This document shows positions 34,159-42,330 of a stretch of DNA of 64,000 nt, in pieces. Source of the DNA: Pseudomonas frederiksbergensis. GTDB lineage: Bacteria; Pseudomonadota; Gammaproteobacteria; Pseudomonadales; Pseudomonadaceae. The notes under the pieces were generated by a model. It did no database searches and was not told the DNA's origin. It was given only the letters and a program-made list of their open reading frames with translations. Position numbers and translations under genes: made by a program. The stretch spans positions 186,001-250,000 of the forward strand of contig NZ_MOBR01000040.1 in the NCBI RefSeq assembly GCF_003732705.1. The letters run 5' to 3'. The first letter of the stretch is position 1; every line of letters starts with the position of its first letter.

Positions 34159-34896
34159 TCAACCCGCCAACACTCGCGCCAACGTCGACTTCACCTTGCC
34201 CATCCCGTCATGCAACGCCTGTTCAATCTCGGCCATGGTGATCACCGCCGTGGACTTGCCCGCCGCCGGGTTCACTACCAGCGCCAGGCAGGCGTAATCC
34301 AGTTCCAGCTCACGGGCCAGCGCCGCTTCCGGCATGCCGGTCATGCCGACGATGTCGCAGCCGTCACGTTCAAGCCGGGCGATTTCAGCAACGGTTTCCA
34401 GGCGTGGGCCTTGAGTGCAGGCGTACACGCCGTGACTGCTGTAGCCGACGCCTTCAGCCGCCAACGCCGCAATCAACTGCTGACGCAGCGGCTCGCTGTA
34501 CGGATAGCTGAAATCGATGTGGGTGACGTGTTCCAGATCATCAGCGAAATAGGTGTGCTCGCGGCCGCTGGTGTAGTCGATCAACTGATGAGGTACGCAG
34601 AAGTGTCCGGTGCCCATTGCGGCGTGAATTCCGCCCACGGCGTTGACCGCAAGAATCGCTTCGGCCCCGGCCTGTTTTAGCGCCCAGAGGTTGGCGCGAT
34701 AGTTGACCTGATGCGGCGGGAATCGATGGGGGTGACCGTGGCGCGCAAGGAACAGCACTTCCTTGCCGGCGTAAACGCCGATATGCACCTCGGCGGAAGG
34801 CGGGCCGTAAGGCGTGTCCACCGCCAATGACTGACGAATGCTCAGGCCTTCGAGTTGAGTCAGGCCGGTGCCACCGATAATCGCGTAAACCGTCAT
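34159..34896 (-). CDS. S-methyl-5'-thioinosine phosphorylase (MtnP family)
   Basis: A 245-residue purine nucleoside phosphorylase-like enzyme. The phosphate loop region is AIIGGTGLTQLEGL, followed by LARHGHPHRFPPHQVNYRAN and the substrate region GCDIVGMTGMPEAALARELE. In P. aeruginosa the orthologue PA3004 acts on methylthioinosine, after deamination of methylthioadenosine in sulfur salvage; I carry over that specificity by position. Followed on the same strand by the copy-B helicase gene and preceded by nagZ with a 12-bp gap, so nagZ-mtnP are one transcript. Confidence 0.9.
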   Translation of the reverse strand: MTVYAIIGGTGLTQLEGLSIRQSLAVDTPYGPPSAEVHIGVYAGKEVLFLARHGHPHRFPPHQVNYRANLWALKQAGAEAILAVNAVGGIHAAMGTGHFCVPHQLIDYTSGREHTYFADDLEHVTHIDFSYPYSEPLRQQLIAALAAEGVGYSSHGVYACTQGPRLETVAEIARLERDGCDIVGMTGMPEAALARELELDYACLALVVNPAAGKSTAVITMAEIEQALHDGMGKVKSTLARVLAG

Positions 34897-34908
34897 AACG
34901 AAAAGTCC

Positions 34909-35919
34909 TTATTCAATCAGTTGAGCTTCTTTGAGCGCGCCGACAGCAGTGAGCCAGCGTGGGTCTTGGCGATATTCAATACCGACGAACGACTGCCCGC
35001 GCATCCGCGCAATACGCGGCGATGGCTTGACCTTCATGCGTTGGGCGGCGGTCAGGGCCAGTTCCGCAGCCGCGCGGTCGTTGCACACCAGGCCCATGTC
35101 GCAACCGGCGGTCAGCGCGGCTTCGATACGGCTGGCAGCATCGCCGACTACGTGGGCGCCAGCCATGGAAAGATCGTCACTAAAGATGACACCGTCGAAC
35201 TGCAACTCACCACGCAGGATGTCCTGCAACCAGCGCCGGGAGAAACCGGCTGGCTGGGCATCGACTTGTGGATAAATAACGTGGGCCGGCATGACGGCGG
35301 CCAATTGCTTGCTCAATCGAGCGAACGGCACCAGATCCTTGGCGCGGATCTCGTCGAGGCTGCGTTCATCGTTGGGAATGGCGACATGAGAATCCGCCTC
35401 GGCCCAACCATGACCCGGGAAATGTTTACCAGTGGCGGCCATGCCGGCGCTGTTCATGCCGCGGATAAAGGCACCGGCGAGCAAAGCGGCGCGCTCGGGA
35501 TCGCCCTCGAACGAGCGGGTGCCGACCACGGCGCTGCGCTGGTAATCGAGATCCAATACCGGCGCAAAGCTCAGGTCGAGGCCGACGGCGAGGACTTCGG
35601 TCGCCATGATCCAGCCACACTGCTCGGCCAGGTATTCGGCATTCGGGTTGTCGGCGATGGCGCGCATGGCCGGCAGTCGCACGAAGCCTTGGCGCAGACG
35701 CTGAACCCGCCCACCCTCCTGGTCCACCGCCAGCAGCAGATCAGGACGAATGGCGCGGATCGAGGCGCTCAGTTCGCGCACCTGACGAGGGTGCTCGATA
35801 TTGCGGGCGAAAATGATCAGGCCGCCCACTTCGGGCTGGCGCAACAATTGGCGATCTTCAGCCGTCAGCCAAGTACCGGCGACGTCCACCATCAACGAGC
35901 CTTGCAGGCCAGCAGTCAT
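34909..35919 (-). CDS. nagZ: Beta-N-acetylhexosaminidase NagZ
   Basis: Cytoplasmic GH3 enzyme of peptidoglycan recycling; releases GlcNAc from GlcNAc-anhydroMurNAc peptides and thereby affects AmpR-dependent beta-lactamase induction. 336 residues with the GH3 NagZ signature KHFPGHGWAEADSHVAIP, supplying the catalytic His-Asp dyad, and the nucleophile region GVIFSDDLSMAGA. No signal peptide. Sits 12 bp upstream of the phosphorylase gene and downstream of psrA, as in PAO1. Confidence 0.96.
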   Translation of the reverse strand: MTAGLQGSLMVDVAGTWLTAEDRQLLRQPEVGGLIIFARNIEHPRQVRELSASIRAIRPDLLLAVDQEGGRVQRLRQGFVRLPAMRAIADNPNAEYLAEQCGWIMATEVLAVGLDLSFAPVLDLDYQRSAVVGTRSFEGDPERAALLAGAFIRGMNSAGMAATGKHFPGHGWAEADSHVAIPNDERSLDEIRAKDLVPFARLSKQLAAVMPAHVIYPQVDAQPAGFSRRWLQDILRGELQFDGVIFSDDLSMAGAHVVGDAASRIEAALTAGCDMGLVCNDRAAAELALTAAQRMKVKPSPRIARMRGQSFVGIEYRQDPRWLTAVGALKEAQLIE

Positions 35920-36077
35920 AGAGATTCCTTGAAAACGATAAACCCGGCTCGCACAGGTTCGCCGCCGTGGGCTGTGCCCGGCAGGTCGGCGATATCAATG
36001 GGAAACGGGTTCAGAACGAGAGTCGGCATGGGCGGCTAGCTTAGCGGATGTCAGCTGCCGCGCCCACCCGTGTGCAG

Positions 36078-36785
36078 TCAAACCTTGGCGGCAACCGGGG
36101 CCGATTTGCTGCGCGGACGCAACTGCGCAGTCGCCATGGCCGTGTCAGTGACGCCGGTTTCGGCACGCATGCCAGCGGCCAGGAACGGCACCATCAGGCG
36201 CATGACCTGCTCGATGGAGGTGTTGACGCCGAAATCGGTTTCGGCAATCGCCCGCAGAGCCTTGATCCCCGACATGCTGAAAGCAGCGGCGCCGAGCATG
36301 AAGTGCACGCGCCAGAACAGTTCGATCGGTGGAATACGCGGCGCGGCTTCGTTAACCAGCATCATGTAGCGACGGAATACCTTGCCGTACATGTCTTCCA
36401 GATAACGACGCAAGTGGCCCTGGCTCTGACTGAAGGCCAGGCCCAGCAAACGCATGAATATAGAGAGGTCGTTGCCGCTGCGTGGCTGAACCACCAGTGC
36501 TTGCTCGACGAGGATTTCCAGCAGCTCTTCAAGCGTCGGTTTGTTTTCCGGCTTGGCCTGGCGCCGCTCCAGCTCTTTATCGAGGCTGATGCAGAACGGC
36601 CCGAGAAAACGCGAGAAAACGGCTTGGATCAGCGCCTTCTTGGAGCCGAAATGATAGTTCACCGCCGCCAGATTGACACCAGCCTTGCTGGTGATCAGAC
36701 GCAACGAGGTTTCGGCGAAACCTTTTTCCGCGAACAACTGCTCGGCAGCATCGAGAATGCGTTCAACGGTTTCCGACTGGGCCAT
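36078..36785 (-). CDS. psrA: TetR-family regulator PsrA (long-chain fatty acid sensor)
   Basis: A 235-residue TetR regulator: N-terminal HTH (VERILDAAEQLFAEKGF, then LRLITSKAGVNLAAVNYHFGS) and a C-terminal ligand domain. PsrA binds long-chain fatty acids and controls fadBA-type beta-oxidation genes, rpoS and itself. ATG at 36785 (MAQSETVER) is chosen over 36803, because the latter would lie in the operator. Two overlapping operator-like palindromes lie directly upstream. Both fadB and fadA, classic PsrA targets, are in this window 6-9 kb away. Confidence 0.95.
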   Translation of the reverse strand: MAQSETVERILDAAEQLFAEKGFAETSLRLITSKAGVNLAAVNYHFGSKKALIQAVFSRFLGPFCISLDKELERRQAKPENKPTLEELLEILVEQALVVQPRSGNDLSIFMRLLGLAFSQSQGHLRRYLEDMYGKVFRRYMMLVNEAAPRIPPIELFWRVHFMLGAAAFSMSGIKALRAIAETDFGVNTSIEQVMRLMVPFLAAGMRAETGVTDTAMATAQLRPRSKSAPVAAKV

Positions 36786-36800
36786 GGCTACTCCGCCTGA

Positions 36801-36827
36801 CAAACACTTGTTTGAAACATACGTTTC
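36801..36827. promoter_or_regulatory. PsrA operators upstream of psrA
   Basis: CAAACACTTGTTTG (36801-36814) fits the PsrA consensus CAAAC-N2-4-GTTTG. A second palindrome, GAAACATACGTTTC (36814-36827), abuts it. They begin 16 bp before the psrA start codon, in keeping with autorepression. Confidence 0.85.
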
Positions 36828-36952
36828 AGCCTGTGCATTGTCAAGCCTGCCGGTTCGTTTTGGGAATGGTCGGTCAGCTATTTAACCATACAACTCTGCG
36901 TCGTTAATCAGCGAGCTGACTGACCGTCCAGCGGCGAGGGAAAAAAGGGGCA

Positions 36953-37004
36953 TTGCCAAGAAGCTTTCACTGTATATAATCCCAGTCACTGTATAAAAAG
37001 ACAG
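36953..37004 (+). promoter_or_regulatory. lexA promoter with two SOS boxes
   Basis: A sigma70 promoter TTGCCA (36953-36958), 16-bp spacer, TATAAT (36975-36980). The first SOS box CTGTATATAATCCCAG (36970-36985) overlaps the -10 element; the second, CTGTATAAAAAGACAG (36989-37004), covers the start-site region. Both fit CTG-N10-CAG. Confidence 0.93.
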
Positions 37005-37014
37005 AGCGATCAAT

Positions 37015-37623
37015 ATGCTAAAGCTGACGCCACGCCAAGCAGAGATTCTGGCCTTCATCAAACGTTGCCTCGAAGACAACGGCTATCCGCCGACCCGTGC
37101 GGAAATCGCCCAGGAATTGGGTTTCAAATCGCCTAACGCAGCGGAAGAACACCTCAAGGCGCTGGCCCGCAAGGGTGCGATCGAGATGACACCGGGCGCC
37201 TCCCGCGGCATCCGTATTCCAGGTTTCGAAGCCAAGGCCGACGAATCCACCCTGCCGATCATCGGTCGCGTCGCGGCCGGTGCGCCAATCCTGGCCCAGC
37301 AACACATCGAAGAGTCCTGCAACATCAATCCGACGTTCTTTCACCCACGCGCCGACTATCTGCTGCGGGTGCATGGCATGAGCATGAAGGATGTGGGCAT
37401 TTTCGACGGCGATCTGCTGGCCGTCCACACCACCCGTGAAGCCCGTAATGGCCAGATTGTAGTGGCGCGGATCGGCGATGAAGTCACCGTCAAGCGCTTC
37501 AAGCGCGATGGCAGCAAAGTCTGGTTGATTGCCGAAAACCCTGAGTTCGCCCCCATCGAAGTCAACCTGAAAGATCAGGAACTGGTGATCGAAGGCTTGA
37601 GTGTCGGCGTGATTCGCCGCTAA
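37015..37623 (+). CDS. lexA: SOS repressor LexA
   Basis: 202-residue repressor and self-cleaving serine protease. Winged HTH in residues 1-65 (PPTRAEIAQELGFKSPNAAEEHLKAL region). The cleavage bond is A88-G89 in GRVAAGAP; the catalytic dyad is S123 (GMSMKDVG) and K160 (EVTVKRFK). Autoregulated by two SOS boxes at its promoter. Co-transcribed with sulA, 10 bp downstream. Confidence 0.98.
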   Translation: MLKLTPRQAEILAFIKRCLEDNGYPPTRAEIAQELGFKSPNAAEEHLKALARKGAIEMTPGASRGIRIPGFEAKADESTLPIIGRVAAGAPILAQQHIEESCNINPTFFHPRADYLLRVHGMSMKDVGIFDGDLLAVHTTREARNGQIVVARIGDEVTVKRFKRDGSKVWLIAENPEFAPIEVNLKDQELVIEGLSVGVIRR

Positions 37624-37633
37624 AGGAGGCTTT

Positions 37634-38107
37634 ATGCAGTTCCCACACACACCACAGCAAGCCCAACTGCCGTTGTTCGAGGCGTTCATGGTGCAACCGC
37701 TGGCGCCGATCCTGAAAGACGTGGTCGAGTCGCCCTGGAGCGCAGAGCCCGAGGTTTTCAGCGAGCTGTCACTGCGTGGTGCAGCAGGGAGCTGCCTGAA
37801 CCTTCTGGCACCGATTCTTCGGGAATTGAGCCAGGACCAGGATGCACGCTGGCTGACCCTGATTGCTCCACCCGCCAGCCTGACCCAGGCCTGGCTGCGG
37901 GACGCCGGCCTGAACCGTGAACGCATCCTGTTGTTGCAACCCCGCGGGACCCAGAGCGCCCAACAACTGACCTGCGAAGCCTTGCGATTGGGCCGCAGTC
38001 ACACGGTCGTCAGCTGGCTCAACCCGCTGAACGCCGCGTCACGGCAACAGTTGATCAGCGCCGCCCGCACCGGGGACGCTCAAAGCCTGAATATTCGACT
38101 GGGGTAA
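37634..38107 (+). CDS. sulA: SOS cell-division inhibitor SulA
   Basis: A 157-residue RecA-fold protein that blocks FtsZ polymerisation during SOS. The core AAGSCLNLLAPILRELSQDQ-type region and RTSVVSWL-equivalent HTVVSWLNPL match Pseudomonas SulA. A strong Shine-Dalgarno (AAAGGAGGC) lies just before the ATG. Expressed from the lexA promoter, so induction is SOS dependent; no separate SOS box is seen in the 10-bp gap. Confidence 0.93.
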   Translation: MQFPHTPQQAQLPLFEAFMVQPLAPILKDVVESPWSAEPEVFSELSLRGAAGSCLNLLAPILRELSQDQDARWLTLIAPPASLTQAWLRDAGLNRERILLLQPRGTQSAQQLTCEALRLGRSHTVVSWLNPLNAASRQQLISAARTGDAQSLNIRLG

Positions 38108-38200
38108 TTAAAATTCAATGTGCGCTTCAAACAGCGCCAGGCTTCTCCAGGGATAGAGAAGCCGATCTGTAGCGGTATCAGCAGAAACCGACGGACGGGA

Positions 38201-38434
38201 TCAGTGAAGGATCCGCGGCTCTTCATCTTTATTGAATTCGCCTTCAACCAGGCGCCCTGCCATCTGCACACCGACGCTTAACATCGCCTTCGCGACTTCC
38301 ACATGATTGCCTTGCAGGAACGCTTTGGCGTCCTCGGAGAAATCCAAAGTAACCAGAGAACCCTCGTCCTCAGCCCTGCGCAGCTCGATTCGGCCGTCTG
38401 GTAACTCAACAATTTCTAGAAAGGACGTTGGCAT
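38201..38434 (-). CDS. Conserved hypothetical protein (PA3009-like)
   Basis: A 77-residue acidic, soluble protein starting MPTSFLEIVELPDGRIELRR. It has no recognisable domain; the middle AKAFLQGNHVEVAKAMLSVG looks helical. ATG at 38434 is chosen because the shorter form is uniform in Pseudomonas; the open frame continues upstream through several weak starts. Conserved position between sulA and the DUF6586 gene. Function unknown. Confidence 0.75.
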   Translation of the reverse strand: MPTSFLEIVELPDGRIELRRAEDEGSLVTLDFSEDAKAFLQGNHVEVAKAMLSVGVQMAGRLVEGEFNKDEEPRILH

Positions 38435-38586
38435 AAAGGTCTGTTCTCCACGAAAGGCGGGGATTATATAGGCATCGGCCAGGCTTCGCTCGGGATCTTG
38501 ACCAGAAGTCATCGCGAAGAAATATCTGTTAGCAATCATCCCTGAACGGACAGCCCAACGGGTCATCCGTCACATCAGTCAGTCCA

Positions 38587-39111
38587 CTAGCACTCGTTCA
38601 GCCCGTCACGGAAGCGGATCGCCAACTCTTTAAGGTTCTGGCGCCAGCTCTCCAGCTCTTCTCGACTCAGCTCTTGAGGCGCCTCTTCTTCGTCCAGATT
38701 AACCGCCATGATCAATGGCTGTGTCACGTCACCCTTGGGTTTGTGCGGGACCCGTGGCGGCTGAAACAGTGCCGCATGGGCCGCGAGCAGCTTGGCCAGC
38801 CAGGTTTCCGAATTACCAGCCAACTCGACCATCTCGGCCATTTCGGGAATGGCGATAGCTTCCAGCACTTCACGGGTCAGTAACATCTCCGCCCGCGGCG
38901 CATTGGCCTGAGGCAAGCGATAGAAACCGGCGATTTCATGGCACAACCCGAGCAACGCGCCGTAAAGGTGAAACAACGCCGACTCGCGCCCGGCCTGGAT
39001 CAGCGCCAGGGAGTTCATCGCCCGCCCTTCTTCGGCCCTAGCGAGCGCTTCAAGCGACAGGCCGGCGAAATAAATCTTCTGGTTGGTGCGGGTATAGAGT
39101 TCGTGGGCCAT
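38587..39111 (-). CDS. DUF6586-type protein (PA3010-like)
   Basis: A 174-residue soluble, helical protein beginning MAHELYTRTNQKIYFAGLSL. No catalytic motif is visible; the C-terminus ends EELESWRQNLKELAIRFRDG. Located between the PA3009-like gene and topA, as in other pseudomonads. Function unknown. The ATG at 39111 is preferred to the one 15 bp upstream on conservation of the MAHEL start. Confidence 0.75.
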   Translation of the reverse strand: MAHELYTRTNQKIYFAGLSLEALARAEEGRAMNSLALIQAGRESALFHLYGALLGLCHEIAGFYRLPQANAPRAEMLLTREVLEAIAIPEMAEMVELAGNSETWLAKLLAAHAALFQPPRVPHKPKGDVTQPLIMAVNLDEEEAPQELSREELESWRQNLKELAIRFRDGLNEC

Positions 39112-39197
39112 GACGGCAGCCTCCACAGCGAAATAATTACGTCACACAGACCCGACAGTGTCGTGGATCAGCCGATCTGACCGCAAGCTCAAAACAA

Positions 39198-39239
39198 AAA
39201 GGCCGCATGAAAATCCGAGGATTGTCATGCGGCCTTTTG
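39198..39239. terminator. Terminator downstream of topA
   Basis: Long stem AAAGGCCGCATGA / TCATGCGGCCTTTT around 39200-39238, 14 bp after the topA stop (minus strand), with A/T tracts on both sides. Confidence 0.9.
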
Positions 39240-39252
39240 TGTACAGCTACTT

Positions 39253-41880
39253 TTAAGCTTTAGCGGCTGGACGCTTATCTTCAACCGTCCACTTACCGCC
39301 GTCGTAGTACGCTTTCCAACCCGTCGGCTTACCGTCGACTTCAGTCTGCACGTACTGCTCTTTGGTTTTGCGGCTGTAACGGATCACGGAAGGCAGGCCA
39401 TCCGGATCTTTCTTCGGCGCTTCGCAGAGGAAGTGGTACTTCGGATCGATCTCGTCCTTGTGCGGCACGATCTCGATCACCAGCGGAGCACGGGTCTCGC
39501 GGTTTTTCGGGAACTGGCTCGCCGCCAGGAACAGGCCGGAAGCCCCGTCGCGCAGGATGTAGGTGTCGTTGACCTTTTCGCATTTCAGCTCAGGCATCTT
39601 CACCGGATCCATCTTCGGCGGCGCCGCATCACCGCTTTTCAGCAGTTTACGGGTGTTCTTGCACGTCGCATTGGTGCAGCCAAAGAACTTGCCGAAACGG
39701 CCGGTCTTGAGCTGCATCTCGCTGCCGCACTTGTCGCATTCCAGGCTCGGACCTTCGTAGCCCTTGATGCGGTAGCTGCCTTCTTCGATTTCGTAGCCAT
39801 CGCAATCCGGGTTATTACCGCAGATGTGCAGCTTGCGTTTCTCATCCAGCAGGTAAGCGTCCATCGCCGTGCTGCAAATCGGGCAGCGGTGCTTGCCGCG
39901 CAGGACCAGGGATTCCGACTCGCCTTCGTCGTCCGCAGCGATTTCATCGCCCGGCACCAGGTTGACGGTGGCCTTGCAGCGTTCTTTCGGCGGCAGGCTA
40001 TAGCCCGAGCAGCCGAGGAACACGCCGGTCGATGCGGTACGAATCTGCATCGGACGACCGCACACCACGCACGGAATGTCAGTCATGACTGGCTGGTTGG
40101 CACGCATGCCGCCTTCAGCGCTTTCGGCTACTTCGAGTTTCTTTTTGAAGTCGCCGTAGAACTCGTCGAGCACGTTTTTCCAGTCGCGTTCGCCCTGGGC
40201 CACGTCATCGAGGTTCTCTTCCATGCCGGCGGTGAAGCCGTAGTCCATGAGGTTGGAAAAGCTCTCGGCCAGACGCTCGGTGACGATATCGCCCATCTTT
40301 TCCGAGTAGAAACGACGGTTGTGCAGCGCTACATAGCCGCGGTCCTGGATGGTCGAAATGATCGCCGCGTAGGTCGAAGGACGACCGATGCCGCGTTTTT
40401 CCATTTCTTTTACCAGGCTTGCTTCCGAATAACGGGCCGGCGGCTTGGTGAAGTGCTGGGTCGGATCAAGCTTGATCAGCTTCATCGCGTCGCCCTGGGC
40501 CATGTCCGGCAGCACGTCGTCATCGCCCGGTTTGGCGATTTGCGGCATGACGCGGGTGTAACCGTCAAACTTCAGGATGCGGCCCTTGGCACGCAGCTCG
40601 AAATCACCGGCACCCACAGTCACCGTGGTCGACAGGTATTGCGCAGGCAACATCTGGCAAGCGAGGAACTGACGCCAGATCAGCTCGTAGAGCCGCTCAG
40701 CATCACGCTCCATGCCCGACAGCTTGCTTGGCTCGGTATTGGCGTCGGAGGGACGAATCGCTTCGTGAGCCTCTTGTGCGCCTTCCTTGCTGCTGTAGAC
40801 GTTCGGGTTTTCCGGCAGGTACTTCTTGCCGAACTCGCCTTCAATATAAGTACGCGCCATCGCCACCGCATCAACCGAGAGGTTGGTGGAGTCGGTACGC
40901 ATATACGTGATGTAGCCCGCTTCGTACAAACGTTGGGCCATCATCATGGTTTTCTTCACCCCGAAGCCCAGGCGGTTACTCGCGGCCTGCTGCAGGGTGG
41001 AGGTGATGAACGGTGCCGACGGCTTGCTGCTGGTCGGTTTGTCTTCACGTTTGACGATGCTGTAGCTGGAAGACTTGAGTTTCTCCAGCGCGGCCATGGC
41101 CTGGGTTTCGTTGAGCGGCTTGAAGGCTTCGCCTTTCTCGCGAGCCACGTCAAAGCGCACGGTGGCGCCCTTGGCGGTGCCGAGGTCAGCGTGGACTTCC
41201 CAGTATTCTTCCGGGTTGAACGCGCGGATTTCACGCTCACGCTCAACGACCAGTTTTACCGCAACCGACTGCACGCGCCCGGCGGACAGGCCGCGAGCGA
41301 CCTTGGCCCACAGCAGCGGCGAAACCATGTAACCCACCACGCGATCGAGGAAACGACGCGCCTGCTGGGCGTTTACACGGTCGATATCCAGCTCGCCCGG
41401 CTTGGAGAAGGCTTCCTGAATCGCCTTCTTGGTAATTTCGTTGAACACCACGCGCTTGTAGCGGCTGTCGTCACCACCGATGGCTTCGCGCAGGTGCCAG
41501 GCAATGGCTTCCCCCTCGCGATCCAAGTCGGTTGCGAGATAGATGGTGTCAGCATCTTTGGCGAGCCGGCGCAGCTCTTCGATGACCTTCTCTTTGCCCG
41601 GGAGGATCTCGTACTTGGCTTTCCAGCCATGATCGGGATCGACACCCATGCGCGAGACAAGCTGCTTGCGCGCCTTCTCTTTCGGCGTGAGCACCGGACC
41701 TTCACCCGCGGCAGCCTTGCCGCGCTTGGCGGCTGGCTCTTTGCTGGCGCTAGCCGAACCGCTGGTGGGCAGGTCTCGGATATGGCCGATACTCGACTTC
41801 ACCACGTATTGGTTACCCAGATACTTGTTGATGGTCTTGGCCTTAGCCGGGGATTCCACAATGACCAGCGATTTGCCCAT
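39253..41880 (-). CDS. topA: DNA topoisomerase I
   Basis: Relaxes negative supercoils through a 5'-phosphotyrosine intermediate. 875 residues. N-terminal TOPRIM (LVIVESPAKAKTINKYLG, then ATDLDREGEAIAWHL), the catalytic tyrosine in TYMRTDSTNLS near residue 325, and three or so C-terminal C4 zinc fingers (CVVCGRPM, CPICSTAMD, CDKCGSEMQ, TNATCKN). A clear sigma70 promoter lies 60-90 bp upstream. Confidence 0.98.
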   Translation of the reverse strand: MGKSLVIVESPAKAKTINKYLGNQYVVKSSIGHIRDLPTSGSASASKEPAAKRGKAAAGEGPVLTPKEKARKQLVSRMGVDPDHGWKAKYEILPGKEKVIEELRRLAKDADTIYLATDLDREGEAIAWHLREAIGGDDSRYKRVVFNEITKKAIQEAFSKPGELDIDRVNAQQARRFLDRVVGYMVSPLLWAKVARGLSAGRVQSVAVKLVVEREREIRAFNPEEYWEVHADLGTAKGATVRFDVAREKGEAFKPLNETQAMAALEKLKSSSYSIVKREDKPTSSKPSAPFITSTLQQAASNRLGFGVKKTMMMAQRLYEAGYITYMRTDSTNLSVDAVAMARTYIEGEFGKKYLPENPNVYSSKEGAQEAHEAIRPSDANTEPSKLSGMERDAERLYELIWRQFLACQMLPAQYLSTTVTVGAGDFELRAKGRILKFDGYTRVMPQIAKPGDDDVLPDMAQGDAMKLIKLDPTQHFTKPPARYSEASLVKEMEKRGIGRPSTYAAIISTIQDRGYVALHNRRFYSEKMGDIVTERLAESFSNLMDYGFTAGMEENLDDVAQGERDWKNVLDEFYGDFKKKLEVAESAEGGMRANQPVMTDIPCVVCGRPMQIRTASTGVFLGCSGYSLPPKERCKATVNLVPGDEIAADDEGESESLVLRGKHRCPICSTAMDAYLLDEKRKLHICGNNPDCDGYEIEEGSYRIKGYEGPSLECDKCGSEMQLKTGRFGKFFGCTNATCKNTRKLLKSGDAAPPKMDPVKMPELKCEKVNDTYILRDGASGLFLAASQFPKNRETRAPLVIEIVPHKDEIDPKYHFLCEAPKKDPDGLPSVIRYSRKTKEQYVQTEVDGKPTGWKAYYDGGKWTVEDKRPAAKA

Positions 41881-41940
41881 GGATCAGAAAATTCCTGAAT
41901 TCTAGAAGTGAAAGGCGGTTGGCGCCTGACGCGGCACCGC

Positions 41941-41969
41941 TATATATAGTGGCTACAAGGTGAGGTCAA
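41941..41969 (-). promoter_or_regulatory. sigma70 promoter of topA
   Basis: On the minus strand TTGACC (41969-41964), a 17-bp spacer and TATATA (41946-41941). The distance to the topA ATG is about 60 bp. Confidence 0.8.
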
Positions 41970-41994
41970 GCGCAGGGTTCGGCGCGCACTCAGC

Positions 41995-42231
41995 TTATGG
42001 CTTGGAAAAAAGGCTCGGTTCGGCTTGCACCAAAGCAAAGCGTGGGACCTGTTCGCCGTCAACCTCGACCGACTCCAGGAACATGCTCAAGGGACGCACC
42101 CAAAAGCCGTAATCGCCATACAGGGCTTGGTAGAAGACCACTTCTTCTTCGGTCTCGGAATGCCGCGCAACATTGAATACACGGTACTGCGGACCTTTGT
42201 AATGTTGGTAGAGCCCAGGTTGTATCGGCAT
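41995..42231 (-). CDS. DUF1653 domain protein
   Basis: A 78-residue protein with the DUF1653 pattern: GLYQHYKGPQYRVFNVARHSE, then VVFYQALYGDYGFWVRPLSMF. Such proteins are small SH3-like-fold domains often beside housekeeping genes; the role is not established. ATG at 42231 is used, since the longer frame needs a TTG. It is between topA and fadA, as in PAO1. Confidence 0.88.
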   Translation of the reverse strand: MPIQPGLYQHYKGPQYRVFNVARHSETEEEVVFYQALYGDYGFWVRPLSMFLESVEVDGEQVPRFALVQAEPSLFSKP

Positions 42232-42282
42232 GCTTCGGCCCTCGCTCAAATCTTTTTAAAATAAAAACAAAAATAAATTCAG

Positions 42283-42316
42283 AAAAACAAAAACCGGGGC
42301 ACTTGGCCCCGGCTTC
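42283..42316 (-). terminator. Terminator of the fadBA operon
   Basis: On the minus strand a GCCGGGGCC / (G)TGCCCCGG stem is followed by TTTTTGTTTTTC, 15 bp after the fadA stop. Confidence 0.88.
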
Positions 42317-42330
42317 CATCAACGAGACGC

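Noticed and set aside
38130..38156. Hairpin GGCTTCTCC..GAGAAGCC after sulA as terminator
   Set aside because: Lacks a T run on either strand; could be RNA structure, but I cannot support a terminator.
39433..41898. 821-aa ORF on the plus strand inside topA
   Set aside because: Antisense shadow of topA, rich in His, Arg and Gln as such frames are.
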